DNA from: Streptomyces buecherae
Lineage (GTDB): Bacteria; Actinomycetota; Actinomycetes; Streptomycetales; Streptomycetaceae
Direction: 5' to 3'
Assembly (NCBI RefSeq): GCF_014295035.1
Contig: NZ_CP060404.1
Coordinates: forward strand, 4,186,501 to 4,250,500
DNA: 64,000 nucleotides
The position numbers were made by a program, and so were the translations under genes. A model generated the notes under the pieces. The model was given only the letters and a program-made list of their open reading frames with translations. It made no database searches and was not told where the DNA came from. This document shows positions 46,240 through 54,406 of this stretch, piece by piece (position 1 is the stretch's first letter; every line of letters begins with the position of its first letter).

Positions 46240-48276
46240 TCAGATGTCGAGGAAGCGGACGTCCTTGGCGTTGCGCTGGATGAACGAGCGGCGCGCCTCG
46301 ACGTCCTCGCCCATCAGCACCGAGAACAGGTCGTCGGCCTGGGCCGCGTCGTCCAGCGTGACCTGGCCGAGCACGCGGTGGTCGACGTCCATCGTGGTCA
46401 CGCGCAGCTCCTCGGCGTTCATCTCGCCGAGACCCTTGAAGCGCTGCACGGAGTCGTCCCGGATGCGCTTGCCCTGCTCGCGCCCGGCCGCGATCAGCGC
46501 GTCGCGCTCGCGGTCGGAGTACGCGTACTCGAAGTCGTCCCGACCCCACTTGATCTTGTAGAGCGGGGGGCGGGACAGGAAGACGTGCCCGGCTTCCACC
46601 AGCGGTCGCATGAAGCGGAAGAGGAAGGTGAGCAGCAGCGTGTTGATGTGCTGGCCGTCGACGTCAGCGTCCGCCATCAAGATGATCTTGTGGTAGCGGA
46701 GCTTGGCGATGTCGAAGTCCTCGTGCACCCCGGTGCCGAACGCCGAGATCAGCGCCTGCACCTCGGTGTTCTGGAGGATCTTGTCGATCCGCGCCTTCTC
46801 GACGTTGAGGATCTTGCCGCGGATGGGAAGGATCGCCTGGTACTGCGGGTTCCGGCCGGACTTGGCCGAGCCGCCGGCGGAGTCACCCTCGACGATGAAG
46901 ATCTCGCACTGCGTCGGGTCGTTGGACTGGCAGTCGCTGAGCTTGCCCGGCAGCGACGCCGTCTCGAGCAGGCCCTTGCGGCGGGTCAGGTCGCGCGCCT
47001 TGCGGGCCGCGACCCGGGCGGTGGCCGCCTGGATCGACTTGCGGATGATGTCCGCGGCCTCGTTGGGGTTGCGGTCGAGCCAGTCCGCCAGGTGCTCGTT
47101 GATGATCTTCTGGACGAAGGTCTTGGCCTCGGTGTTGCCCAGCTTCGTCTTGGTCTGGCCCTCGAACTGCGGCTCGCCCAGCTTGACCGAGATGATCGCG
47201 GTCAGACCCTCGCGGATGTCCTCGCCGGTGAGGTTGTCGTCCTTCTCACGCAGCAGCTTCTTCTCCCGCGCGTACTTGTTGATCAAGTACGTCAGCGCCG
47301 CGCGGAAGCCCTCCTCGTGGGTGCCGCCCTCGTGGGTGTGGATCGTGTTGGCGAAGCTGTAGACACCCTCGGTGTACTGGGTGTTCCACTGCATCGCGAC
47401 CTCGAGCGAGAGCAGCCGCTCCTTGTCCTCGGCCTCGATGTCGATCACCGTGGGATGCACCAGCTCGCCCTTGCGCGAGTTCAGGTACTTCACGAAGTCG
47501 ACGATGCCGCCCTCGTAGTGGTACGTGGCCGAGAGCGGCTTGCCCTCCTCGTCGACGTGCGCCTCGCGCTCGTCGGTCAGGGCGATGGTCAGTCCCTTGT
47601 TGAGGAACGCCATCTCCTGGAACCGGCGGGCGAGCGTCTCGAACGAGTACTCCGTCGTCTCGAAGACGTCCGGGTCGGCCCAGAACGTCACCGTCGTGCC
47701 GGTCTCCGTCACCGCCTCGTTCTTGGCGAGCGGGGCCGTCGGCACGCCCTGCTTGTAATCCTGCGTCCAGCGGAAACCGTCCCGCTTGACGTCCACGGCC
47801 AACTTCGTGGACAGCGCGTTGACGACCGAGACACCCACGCCGTGCAGACCACCGGAGACGGCGTAACCGCCACCGCCGAACTTGCCGCCCGCGTGCAGCA
47901 CGGTCAGCACGACCTCGACGGCCGGCTTCTTCTCCACCGGGTGCATGTCGACGGGGATACCGCGCCCGTTGTCGATGACGCGCACGCCACCGTCGGCCAG
48001 GATCGTCACGTCGATCCGGTCGGCGTGTCCGGCCAGCGCCTCGTCAACGCAGTTGTCCACCACCTCTTGGACCAGGTGGTGCAGACCGCGCTCACCGGTC
48101 GACCCGATGTACATGCCGGGTCGCTTACGGACCGCGTCCAGGCCCTCCAGGACCGTGATCGCGCTGGCGTCGTACGAGGGCGGAGGTGCCCCGTTGACGT
48201 CCGTACCCACCGCGGCGGTGTCAGCCTCGGTCGGGGAAGCGGTGATCTTCTCGTTGGGGTTGCCGGAATCGGCCAC
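46240..48276 (-). CDS. gyrB: DNA gyrase subunit B
   Basis: GyrB is the ATPase of gyrase. The 678-residue product has the GHKL ATP site (EVVDNCVDEALAG, DNGRGIPVDMHP, GLHGVGVSVVNALS), the transducer QTKTKLGN, and the TOPRIM domain EGDSAGGSAKSGRN with PIRGKILNVEKARIDKI. The C terminus ends RFIQRNAKDVRFLDI, the usual sequence. I chose the GTG at VADSGNPNEK because upstream residues are not family-like; the ribosome site is a modest AAAGGG. gyrA follows 64 bases later. Confidence 0.96.
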   Translation of the reverse strand: MADSGNPNEKITASPTEADTAAVGTDVNGAPPPSYDASAITVLEGLDAVRKRPGMYIGSTGERGLHHLVQEVVDNCVDEALAGHADRIDVTILADGGVRVIDNGRGIPVDMHPVEKKPAVEVVLTVLHAGGKFGGGGYAVSGGLHGVGVSVVNALSTKLAVDVKRDGFRWTQDYKQGVPTAPLAKNEAVTETGTTVTFWADPDVFETTEYSFETLARRFQEMAFLNKGLTIALTDEREAHVDEEGKPLSATYHYEGGIVDFVKYLNSRKGELVHPTVIDIEAEDKERLLSLEVAMQWNTQYTEGVYSFANTIHTHEGGTHEEGFRAALTYLINKYAREKKLLREKDDNLTGEDIREGLTAIISVKLGEPQFEGQTKTKLGNTEAKTFVQKIINEHLADWLDRNPNEAADIIRKSIQAATARVAARKARDLTRRKGLLETASLPGKLSDCQSNDPTQCEIFIVEGDSAGGSAKSGRNPQYQAILPIRGKILNVEKARIDKILQNTEVQALISAFGTGVHEDFDIAKLRYHKIILMADADVDGQHINTLLLTFLFRFMRPLVEAGHVFLSRPPLYKIKWGRDDFEYAYSDRERDALIAAGREQGKRIRDDSVQRFKGLGEMNAEELRVTTMDVDHRVLGQVTLDDAAQADDLFSVLMGEDVEARRSFIQRNAKDVRFLDI

Positions 48277-48996
48277 GAAGCGCCCTTTCTGGCACAGCAG
48301 AGCCGAACCCCTGGTACGGAGGACCGGCCTTGTCTTTCGAATGCCCCGCACGCACGGTGAGCCACCGTGTGCGCAAGCGGCGACGGTGTACTCCAGTCTA
48401 CCGGTAACCACCGACAGAATTGGGGCTTGCGGGTGCCTGAGTCGGCGACTGCCGCCCTGAACCGGCGCCTTCCTACTCCCCATATCTGGCCTGGGCTTCC
48501 AGGAGGCTCACACAGGCACTCAGCGCTTCGACCCATCAACGACCGGCGATGTGACCGGCGTCTCAATGTTCCCGCCCGTCCCACGCCCCGTCACCCGCCA
48601 CGGGCACGGGGCCGGTGGCATCGCCGCCCGCGCCCGCGTCGGCGGCGCGCGCCACGGCGCCACCGCCCCCGCACGCTGCGCGTCCCCCGCCGCGCGCGCC
48701 CGGGGACGCGCCGGCCGCGCCCGCCGGCGCATCGCCGCAGGTCGCGGGAAATATGCCACCAACACATCACGCGGGCGCGGACCACAGCGGCCCCGCCGCC
48801 TCGCGCCGCCACGCCCGTCTCCGACACCGACGCACGCCCCCGCACGGCCCACGGCTGATTTCTGCCGCCGTTGTGCCCGTGGGGCACGAGACGCGCGGCG
48901 CACAAGCCCTACGACAGCGGCACGAGCCCCCCGCGACAGCGGAGCGAGGAGACCCGCGCCTCGCTTCCGGCCGCCGGGGCGGGCCCGCGCGTCAGG
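48277..48996. other. Gene-free stretch upstream of gyrB
   Basis: These 720 GC-rich bases between dciA and gyrB contain no credible gene. The gyrB-proximal 150 bases should hold the gyrB promoter and leader. No supercoiling-sensitive element can be identified by eye. Confidence 0.5.
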
Positions 48997-49608
48997 TCAC
49001 CCGTAGGTGTCGCCCGGGCCACGGCTGCCGGGCGCGCGCAGCGGGCCGTACCGCCGCGGGGGGCCGCCGGGGCCGAGCACCTTGAGCGTGCGCACCGTGC
49101 CGTGGCCCAGGTCCGCGTTGAGCCGCGCCACGAGCTGCGGCGCCAGCAACCGGAGCTGGGTGGCCCAGGCCGTGGAGTCGCAGCACACCGTCAGCACCCG
49201 CGCGTCCTCGTCGTACCGCTGCGGCTCGCAGTGCTGCGCGACCTCGGGCCCGACGAGCTGGGGCCAGCGGCCCATCACGCCCCCGACCGCCGCGGGCGCC
49301 TCCCAACCGCGTTCGGTGATCAGCCGGTTGATGGCCGCGCCCAACGGCAGCGGATCGCGCCCGTCCGCCCGCGCGCCCGAGCGCAACCCGCCGCGCCTGG
49401 CCTGCTTCTTCTGCTGTGCCGCCGCGCCGTGCGCGCGGGCGCGCTCCTTCGCCGCCCGCAACGCCACCCGCGCCAGGTCCACGCCCGTGGGCTCGGCCGC
49501 CGCACCGGCCGGGCCCGCGCCCGGGCCGCCGTCGCGGTCCGCGCCGGCCCGCGCCCCCCGGGCCCCGTCGCGCTCCCCGCCCGGACCGCCCGCCACAGGC
49601 CACGTCAT
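48997..49608 (-). CDS. dciA: DciA (DUF721) helicase-loader protein
   Basis: DciA loads or activates the replicative helicase DnaB in bacteria lacking DnaC/DnaI. The 203-residue product has a disordered Gly/Ala/Arg-rich N terminus of about 75 residues and then the KH-like DUF721 domain: LGAAINRLITERGWEAPAAVGGVMGRWPQLVGPEVAQHC and LTVCCDSTAWATQLRLLAPQLVARLN. The order dnaA-dnaN-recF-dciA-gyrB is typical of actinomycetes. It overlaps recF by four bases. Confidence 0.94.
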   Translation of the reverse strand: MTWPVAGGPGGERDGARGARAGADRDGGPGAGPAGAAAEPTGVDLARVALRAAKERARAHGAAAQQKKQARRGGLRSGARADGRDPLPLGAAINRLITERGWEAPAAVGGVMGRWPQLVGPEVAQHCEPQRYDEDARVLTVCCDSTAWATQLRLLAPQLVARLNADLGHGTVRTLKVLGPGGPPRRYGPLRAPGSRGPGDTYG

Positions 49609-50750
49609 ATGCGCTCCACCACGCCTTCGGAGACCGCGTACCGCACGCCCGCCAGCACCCCCGGCACGTCGTCGTCCACCGCGGCCGTCACCAACACCTG
49701 CTCGCCCGGGGCCACCAGCTCCGCGAGCCGCTCCCGGCGGCGCACGTCCAGCTCGGCGAAGACGTCGTCCAGCACCAACACCGGCTCGTTGCCCTCGGAC
49801 CGCAGCAGGTCGTACGAGGCGAGCCGCAGCGCCAGCGCGTACGACCAGGACTCGCCGTGGCTCGCGTACCCCTTCGCGGGCAGCTCGCCCAGTTTCAGCA
49901 GCAGATCGTCCCGGTGCGGGCCGACCAGCGTCACGCCCCGCTCGATCTCCCGCTTGCGCGCCTCGCCCAGCGCCGAGCGCAGCAACTCGTACAGCTCCGG
50001 CCGGCCCGTCTCCGCGCCGAGCGCGGCGCCGCCCGCCGTCTCGCTGACGGAACTCCGGTACTCCAGGACCACCGGCCCACCGCCGGGGGCGAGTTGCTCG
50101 TACGCCTTGTCGGCCAGCGGGCGCAGCGTGGCCACCAGGTCGAGCCGCTGGGCCAGCAACTCCGCGCCCACCTGGGCCAGATGCTGGTCCCAGACGTCCA
50201 GCGTGGACAGGTCGAGCTGCCGACCGCCGTGCCGGCGCGCCATGGCCGCCGTCTTGAGCAGCGTGTTGCGCTGCTTGAGCACCCGGTCGTAGTCGGAGCG
50301 CACCCCGGCCATCCGCGGCGACCTGGCCGTGATCAGCTCGTCGAGGAACCGCCGCCGCTCGCCGGGGTCGCCCTTGACCAGTGCCAGGTCCTCCGGCGCG
50401 AACAGCACCGTCCGCACGATGCCGAGCACGTCACGCGGCCTGACCTGCGAAGACCGGTTGATCCTGGCGCGGTTGGCCCGGCCCGGGTTGAGTTCGAGCT
50501 CGATGAGCTGCTGCCGGTCGCCCTGCACGACCGCAGCCCGCACGATCGCCCGCTCGGCGCCCATGCGCACCAGCGGCGCGTCGGAGGAGACCCGGTGGCT
50601 GGCCAGGGTCGCCAGGTAGCCGACGGCCTCGACCAGGTTGGTCTTGCCCTGCCCGTTGGGGCCGACGAACGCGGAGACGCCCGGGTCAAGGGGAACCTCG
50701 ACCCGGGCGTACGAGCGGAAGTCGGCGAGTGACAAATGCGAGACGTGCAT
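49605..50750 (-). CDS. recF: RecF recombination/repair protein
   Basis: RecF is an SMC-like ATPase that loads RecA at gapped DNA behind stalled forks. The 381-residue product shows the Walker A loop in FVGPNGQGKTNLVEAV, the ABC signature-like region SHGESWSYALALRLAS, and Walker B in VLVLDDVFAELD. The N terminus MHVSHLSLADFRSY is standard. It lies between gnd and dciA, about 70 bases from gnd. Confidence 0.96.
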   Translation of the reverse strand: MHVSHLSLADFRSYARVEVPLDPGVSAFVGPNGQGKTNLVEAVGYLATLASHRVSSDAPLVRMGAERAIVRAAVVQGDRQQLIELELNPGRANRARINRSSQVRPRDVLGIVRTVLFAPEDLALVKGDPGERRRFLDELITARSPRMAGVRSDYDRVLKQRNTLLKTAAMARRHGGRQLDLSTLDVWDQHLAQVGAELLAQRLDLVATLRPLADKAYEQLAPGGGPVVLEYRSSVSETAGGAALGAETGRPELYELLRSALGEARKREIERGVTLVGPHRDDLLLKLGELPAKGYASHGESWSYALALRLASYDLLRSEGNEPVLVLDDVFAELDVRRRERLAELVAPGEQVLVTAAVDDDVPGVLAGVRYAVSEGVVERI

Positions 50751-50820
50751 GGTTTCCGTACCGACCTCCCCCGTCGACCAACGTCCGAGCGCGCCTCCTA
50801 CGACACGCGCTGACCTGCTG

Positions 50821-51756
50821 TTACTTGTCCGTGCTGCTCGTGACCGCGTGGCCGCCGAACTGGTTGCGCAGCGCGGCGATCATCTTCATCGACGGCGAGT
50901 CGTCCTGCCGCGACCCGAAGCGGGCGAACAGCGACGCGGTGATCGCCGGCAGCGGCACCGCGTGGTCGATGGCCGCCTCCACGGTCCACCGGCCCTCGCC
51001 GGAGTCCTGCGCGTACCCCCGCAGCTTCGCCAGGTGCTCGTCGTCGTCCAGCGCGCGCACGGCCAGGTCGAGCAGCCAGGACCGGATGACCGTGCCCTCC
51101 TGCCAGCTACGGAAGACCTCGCGGACGTCGGTGACCGAGTCCACCGCCTCCAGCAGCTCCCAGCCCTCGGCGAAGGCCTGCATCATGGCGTACTCGATGC
51201 CGTTGTGCACCATCTTGGCGAAGTGGCCGGCGCCGACCTTGCCCGCGTGCACCGAGCCGAACTCGCCCTCCTGTCGCCCACCGCCACCCTGGCCGGACGA
51301 GCTTCGCTCGGCTGTTCCACCGGGCTTCAACGCATCGAAGACCGGCTGCACCTTGGCGACGTGCTCCTCGTCGCCGCCGTACATCAGCGCGTAGCCGTTC
51401 TCCAGGCCCCAGACGCCGCCCGAGACGCCGCAGTCCACGAAGCCGATGCCCTTCTCGGCCAGCTCCGCGGCGTGCTTCTCGTCGTCCGTCCACCGCGAGT
51501 TGCCGCCGTCCACGACGACGTCGCCGGGGGACAGCAGCGCCCCGAGTTCGTCGATCGTGGACTGGGTGGCCGCCCCGGCGGGGACCATCACCCACACCAC
51601 GCGCGGCCCCTGGAGCTGGCCGACCAGCTCCTCCAGGCTCGCCACGTCGGCGAGGTCCGGGTTGCGGTCGTATCCGATGACGGTGTGGCCTGCGCGGCGG
51701 ATGCGCTCGCGCATGTTGCCGCCCATCTTGCCGAGACCGACGAGACCGAGCTCCAT
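50821..51756 (-). CDS. gnd: 6-phosphogluconate dehydrogenase (short type) with in-frame insertion
   Basis: The 311-residue enzyme oxidatively decarboxylates 6-phosphogluconate to ribulose 5-phosphate. It has the NAD(P) loop GLVGLGKMGGNM, the substrate loop DGGNSRWTDDE and DCGVSGGVWGLENG. The catalytic VHAGKVGAGHFAKMVHNGIEYAMMQ follows. A 17-residue Gly/Ser-rich insertion (51271-51321) interrupts the usual KPEGEFGSVHAG sequence right before the catalytic Lys. Without it, the length would be about 294, the usual size. I chose the ATG before ELGLVGLG. gnd next to dnaN is the normal Streptomyces order. Confidence 0.93.
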   Translation of the reverse strand: MELGLVGLGKMGGNMRERIRRAGHTVIGYDRNPDLADVASLEELVGQLQGPRVVWVMVPAGAATQSTIDELGALLSPGDVVVDGGNSRWTDDEKHAAELAEKGIGFVDCGVSGGVWGLENGYALMYGGDEEHVAKVQPVFDALKPGGTAERSSSGQGGGGRQEGEFGSVHAGKVGAGHFAKMVHNGIEYAMMQAFAEGWELLEAVDSVTDVREVFRSWQEGTVIRSWLLDLAVRALDDDEHLAKLRGYAQDSGEGRWTVEAAIDHAVPLPAITASLFARFGSRQDDSPSMKMIAALRNQFGGHAVTSSTDK

Positions 51757-51984
51757 CACTAATCCTTCTTGCCGGAGTGAGTGCGTTGGGTAACGCAACC
51801 GAGCCTACGCCCGGCCCCGCCCGCACGACTGTGGGCTCCGCCGCTCATACGGGACGTCGCCGTACGCCGTGCGCGGGCCGCCTGAGGCTGACGGGGGACC
51901 CGCCCTCGTGCTCACTCTGAGCCACCGCGGCGCGATCCGCTCGCTGGGCCGCGGGGAGCGCCCGCGGCCCGAGGGCCACGTGCC

Positions 51985-53115
51985 TCAGCCGGACAGGCGC
52001 ACCGGCATGATCAGGTACTTGTACGCCTCGTCGGCCTCCGCGTCGACGGCCGGCCGGCCGCTCAGCAGGGCGGGCTTGGTCGAGGTGGTGAACGAGAGCT
52101 GGGCCACCGGCGAGTCGATCGCGCTGAGCCCGTCCAGCAGGAAGGTCGGGTTGAAGGCGATCGAGATGTCGTCGCCCTCAAGCTGCGCGTCCACGCGCTC
52201 CACAGCCTGTGCGTCGTCGCTGGAGCCGGCCTCCAGGATCAGCACGCCCTGCTCGAAGCTGAGCCGCACCGGGGTGTTGCGCTCGGCCACCAGCGCCACG
52301 CGCTTGACCGCCTCGACGAACGGCGCGGTCTCGATCACCGCGACCGAGTTGAACTCGGTCGGGAACAGCGTGCGGTACTTCGGCAGGTCGCCTTCGAGCA
52401 GGCGGGTCGTCGTCCGCCGGCCGGCGCCCTCGAAGCCGATCAGGCCCTCGCCGGCGCCGGAGCCCGCGAGCGCGATGCTCACGGTGTCGCCGCTGGTCAG
52501 CGACTTGGCCGTGTCGAGGAGCGTCTTGGCGGGCACCAGCGCGACGGCGGACAGGTCGGCCGCCTCCGGCTTCCACAGGAACTCGCGGACCGCGAAGCGG
52601 TAGCGGTCGGTGGAGGCCAGGGTGACGTGGTCGCCCTCGATCTCGATGCGCACGCCGGTGAGGACCGGGAGCGTGTCGTCGCGGCCGGCGGCGATGGCCA
52701 CCTGCGCGGCTGCGGCGGCGAAGACCTCGCCGGGCACGGTGCCGGTGACGCTGGGCATCTGCGGCAGCGCCGGGTACTCCTCCACAGGCAGGGTGTGGAG
52801 GGTGAACCGCGAGGAGCCGCAGACGACGGTCACGCGTACACCGTCTGTGGAGATCTCCACCGGGCGGTTCGGCAGCGCGCGGCAGATGTCGGCCAGCAGT
52901 CGACCGGAGACCAGGACCGTGCCGTCCTCCTCGACGTCGGCCTCGACGGAGACACGGGCGGAGACCTCGTAGTCGAAGCCGGAGAGGCTCAGCGAGCCCT
53001 CCTCCGCCTTCAGCAGCAGGCCCGCGAGGACGGGGACGGGCGGACGGGCCGGGAGGCTGCGGGCTGCCCAGGCCACTGCCTCCGCGAGTACATCGCGCTC
53101 CACCCGGATCTTCAC
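51985..53115 (-). CDS. dnaN: DNA polymerase III beta sliding clamp
   Basis: DnaN forms the ring that tethers polymerase III. The 376-residue product opens KIRVERDVLAEAVAWAARSLP and has the three-domain clamp pattern (VLAGLLLKAEEGSLSLSGFDYEVSA, VLTGVRIEIEGDHVTLASTDRYRFAVRE, and the C-terminal YLIMPVRLSG). I chose the GTG at 53115 because AGGAGG lies about eight bases upstream and because this is where the family begins; the frame extends well into oriC upstream. Confidence 0.96.
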   Translation of the reverse strand: MKIRVERDVLAEAVAWAARSLPARPPVPVLAGLLLKAEEGSLSLSGFDYEVSARVSVEADVEEDGTVLVSGRLLADICRALPNRPVEISTDGVRVTVVCGSSRFTLHTLPVEEYPALPQMPSVTGTVPGEVFAAAAAQVAIAAGRDDTLPVLTGVRIEIEGDHVTLASTDRYRFAVREFLWKPEAADLSAVALVPAKTLLDTAKSLTSGDTVSIALAGSGAGEGLIGFEGAGRRTTTRLLEGDLPKYRTLFPTEFNSVAVIETAPFVEAVKRVALVAERNTPVRLSFEQGVLILEAGSSDDAQAVERVDAQLEGDDISIAFNPTFLLDGLSAIDSPVAQLSFTTSTKPALLSGRPAVDAEADEAYKYLIMPVRLSG

Positions 53116-53261
53116 CGGAACCGCCTCCTGCTGTTTCTGACTCGCCCTGCTGGCCTTCGTCGTCGGCTGATTGCCGGAGACCAGTCTGACGCACGCCACC
53201 GACAGCGGGTGCGCCTCGGGGTCAAGTCGGTGCGAGGGCGTGGGAGCGACCCGGACCCGAG

Positions 53262-53850
53262 TTGTGCACAGGCCCCACTTCGAAACGAACTTCTCGCTCT
53301 CAATGTGTGGTCGTAGTAGTAGGGGCTGTGGAAACCGTGGATAACTGCCTTTGCGCAGGTCACGGTGCGTTTTTTGTCCACTGGCCCTGTGGGCGACGGT
53401 GGTGGATAACCCGGGGTCTCTGTGGACCACCGAAAGTTCTGCACACCCGGTACACAGGGAGGCCCTACTTCTCCCCAGCCGCGTCCCCAGTTTTACCCAC
53501 GTTCCCCACAGCCCAACCCGGCACCTTGGTGTGACGCCTTTCACTCGGTCCGGTGAGAGAGGGTGTCGCGTTGCCGAACAGTGGACAACGGTGTGGAGAA
53601 GGCGGCCAAAGCTGTGCACAAGGCCGGCTGAGCTGTGGGTAGGCAGTGGACAACCGATCGGGGCGCCCTGTGGACGAAATGTTGTCCACAGCCTGTGGAT
53701 GACGGTTTGCCACAAATCCACACGCGGCTGACCTCGGAAGATCCTCTCTCACCGGGGTGGCCTGTGGACACGCTTGGGACAGTCCAGCAGTCCCCAGCCT
53801 GTGGACGCGAAATAGTGCCCACATCTGTGGAGAAGACCCGTGTCCACCTC
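53262..53850. other. oriC: Chromosomal replication origin oriC
   Basis: The interval between dnaN and dnaA carries about 16-19 DnaA-box-like nonamers in both orientations. Examples are TTGTCCACA at 53682, TGTGGATGA at 53694, GGTGGATAA at 53401, TTGTCCACT at 53374, TGTGGACGA at 53669, TGTGGACAC at 53763 and TTGTGCACA at 53262. The number, spacing and location match Streptomyces oriC, whose consensus box is TTGTCCACA. The rest of 53116-54406 has no gene; a reading frame at 53931-54452 looks spurious. Confidence 0.95.
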
Positions 53851-54406
53851 CGTAATCGAACACCTTCCCCGGCGGGTGTCCCCGCCGTGACCGTCCCGTA
53901 TCCGCTCCACGACGGCTTCCGGACCGGTCGATGAACGCGAAATGGCGCTCCCGGAGCGATACCGGGGGCGCCGGAGGAAGCGTTCTGACGAAGCGGTGCC
54001 GCCGCACGGCAGGTGTGTTCGGCGTCCGCCGGGACGGAGGGCGCCGCGCCTCCGCCAGGACGCGCCAGGGAACGGTCGGGACGCCCCGAGCGGCGGGGTA
54101 CGGCTACGAGGCCGCGCGGCTGCGGGCACGCGGCGGAGCCGCGCGGGGATCGGCAGGACCGGCGGGATCGGCGGAACCATCCACAGCATGGGGATCGTCC
54201 GTGGCGCGGAGGTGGACGCGGCGCGGTACGCGACGGGCGCGGGGCAGCCTGGGGACGCGGGGACGCCCCGGGCGGACGGGGCCGGCCGGGCACGGACGCG
54301 GTGCGGGGGCGGGCCAGGAGTGGGCCGAGGCGGGCCAGGCACGGGAACGAGAGGTGGGGCCCGGAGGCGGGCCCCACGGAACGGAGGTCGCGGCGGGGTG
54401 TGGGCG

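Noticed and set aside
48367..48858. Possible gene upstream of gyrB
   Set aside because: Arg/Pro/Ala-rich product with no motif and no start signal; it looks like a chance open frame in GC-rich DNA.
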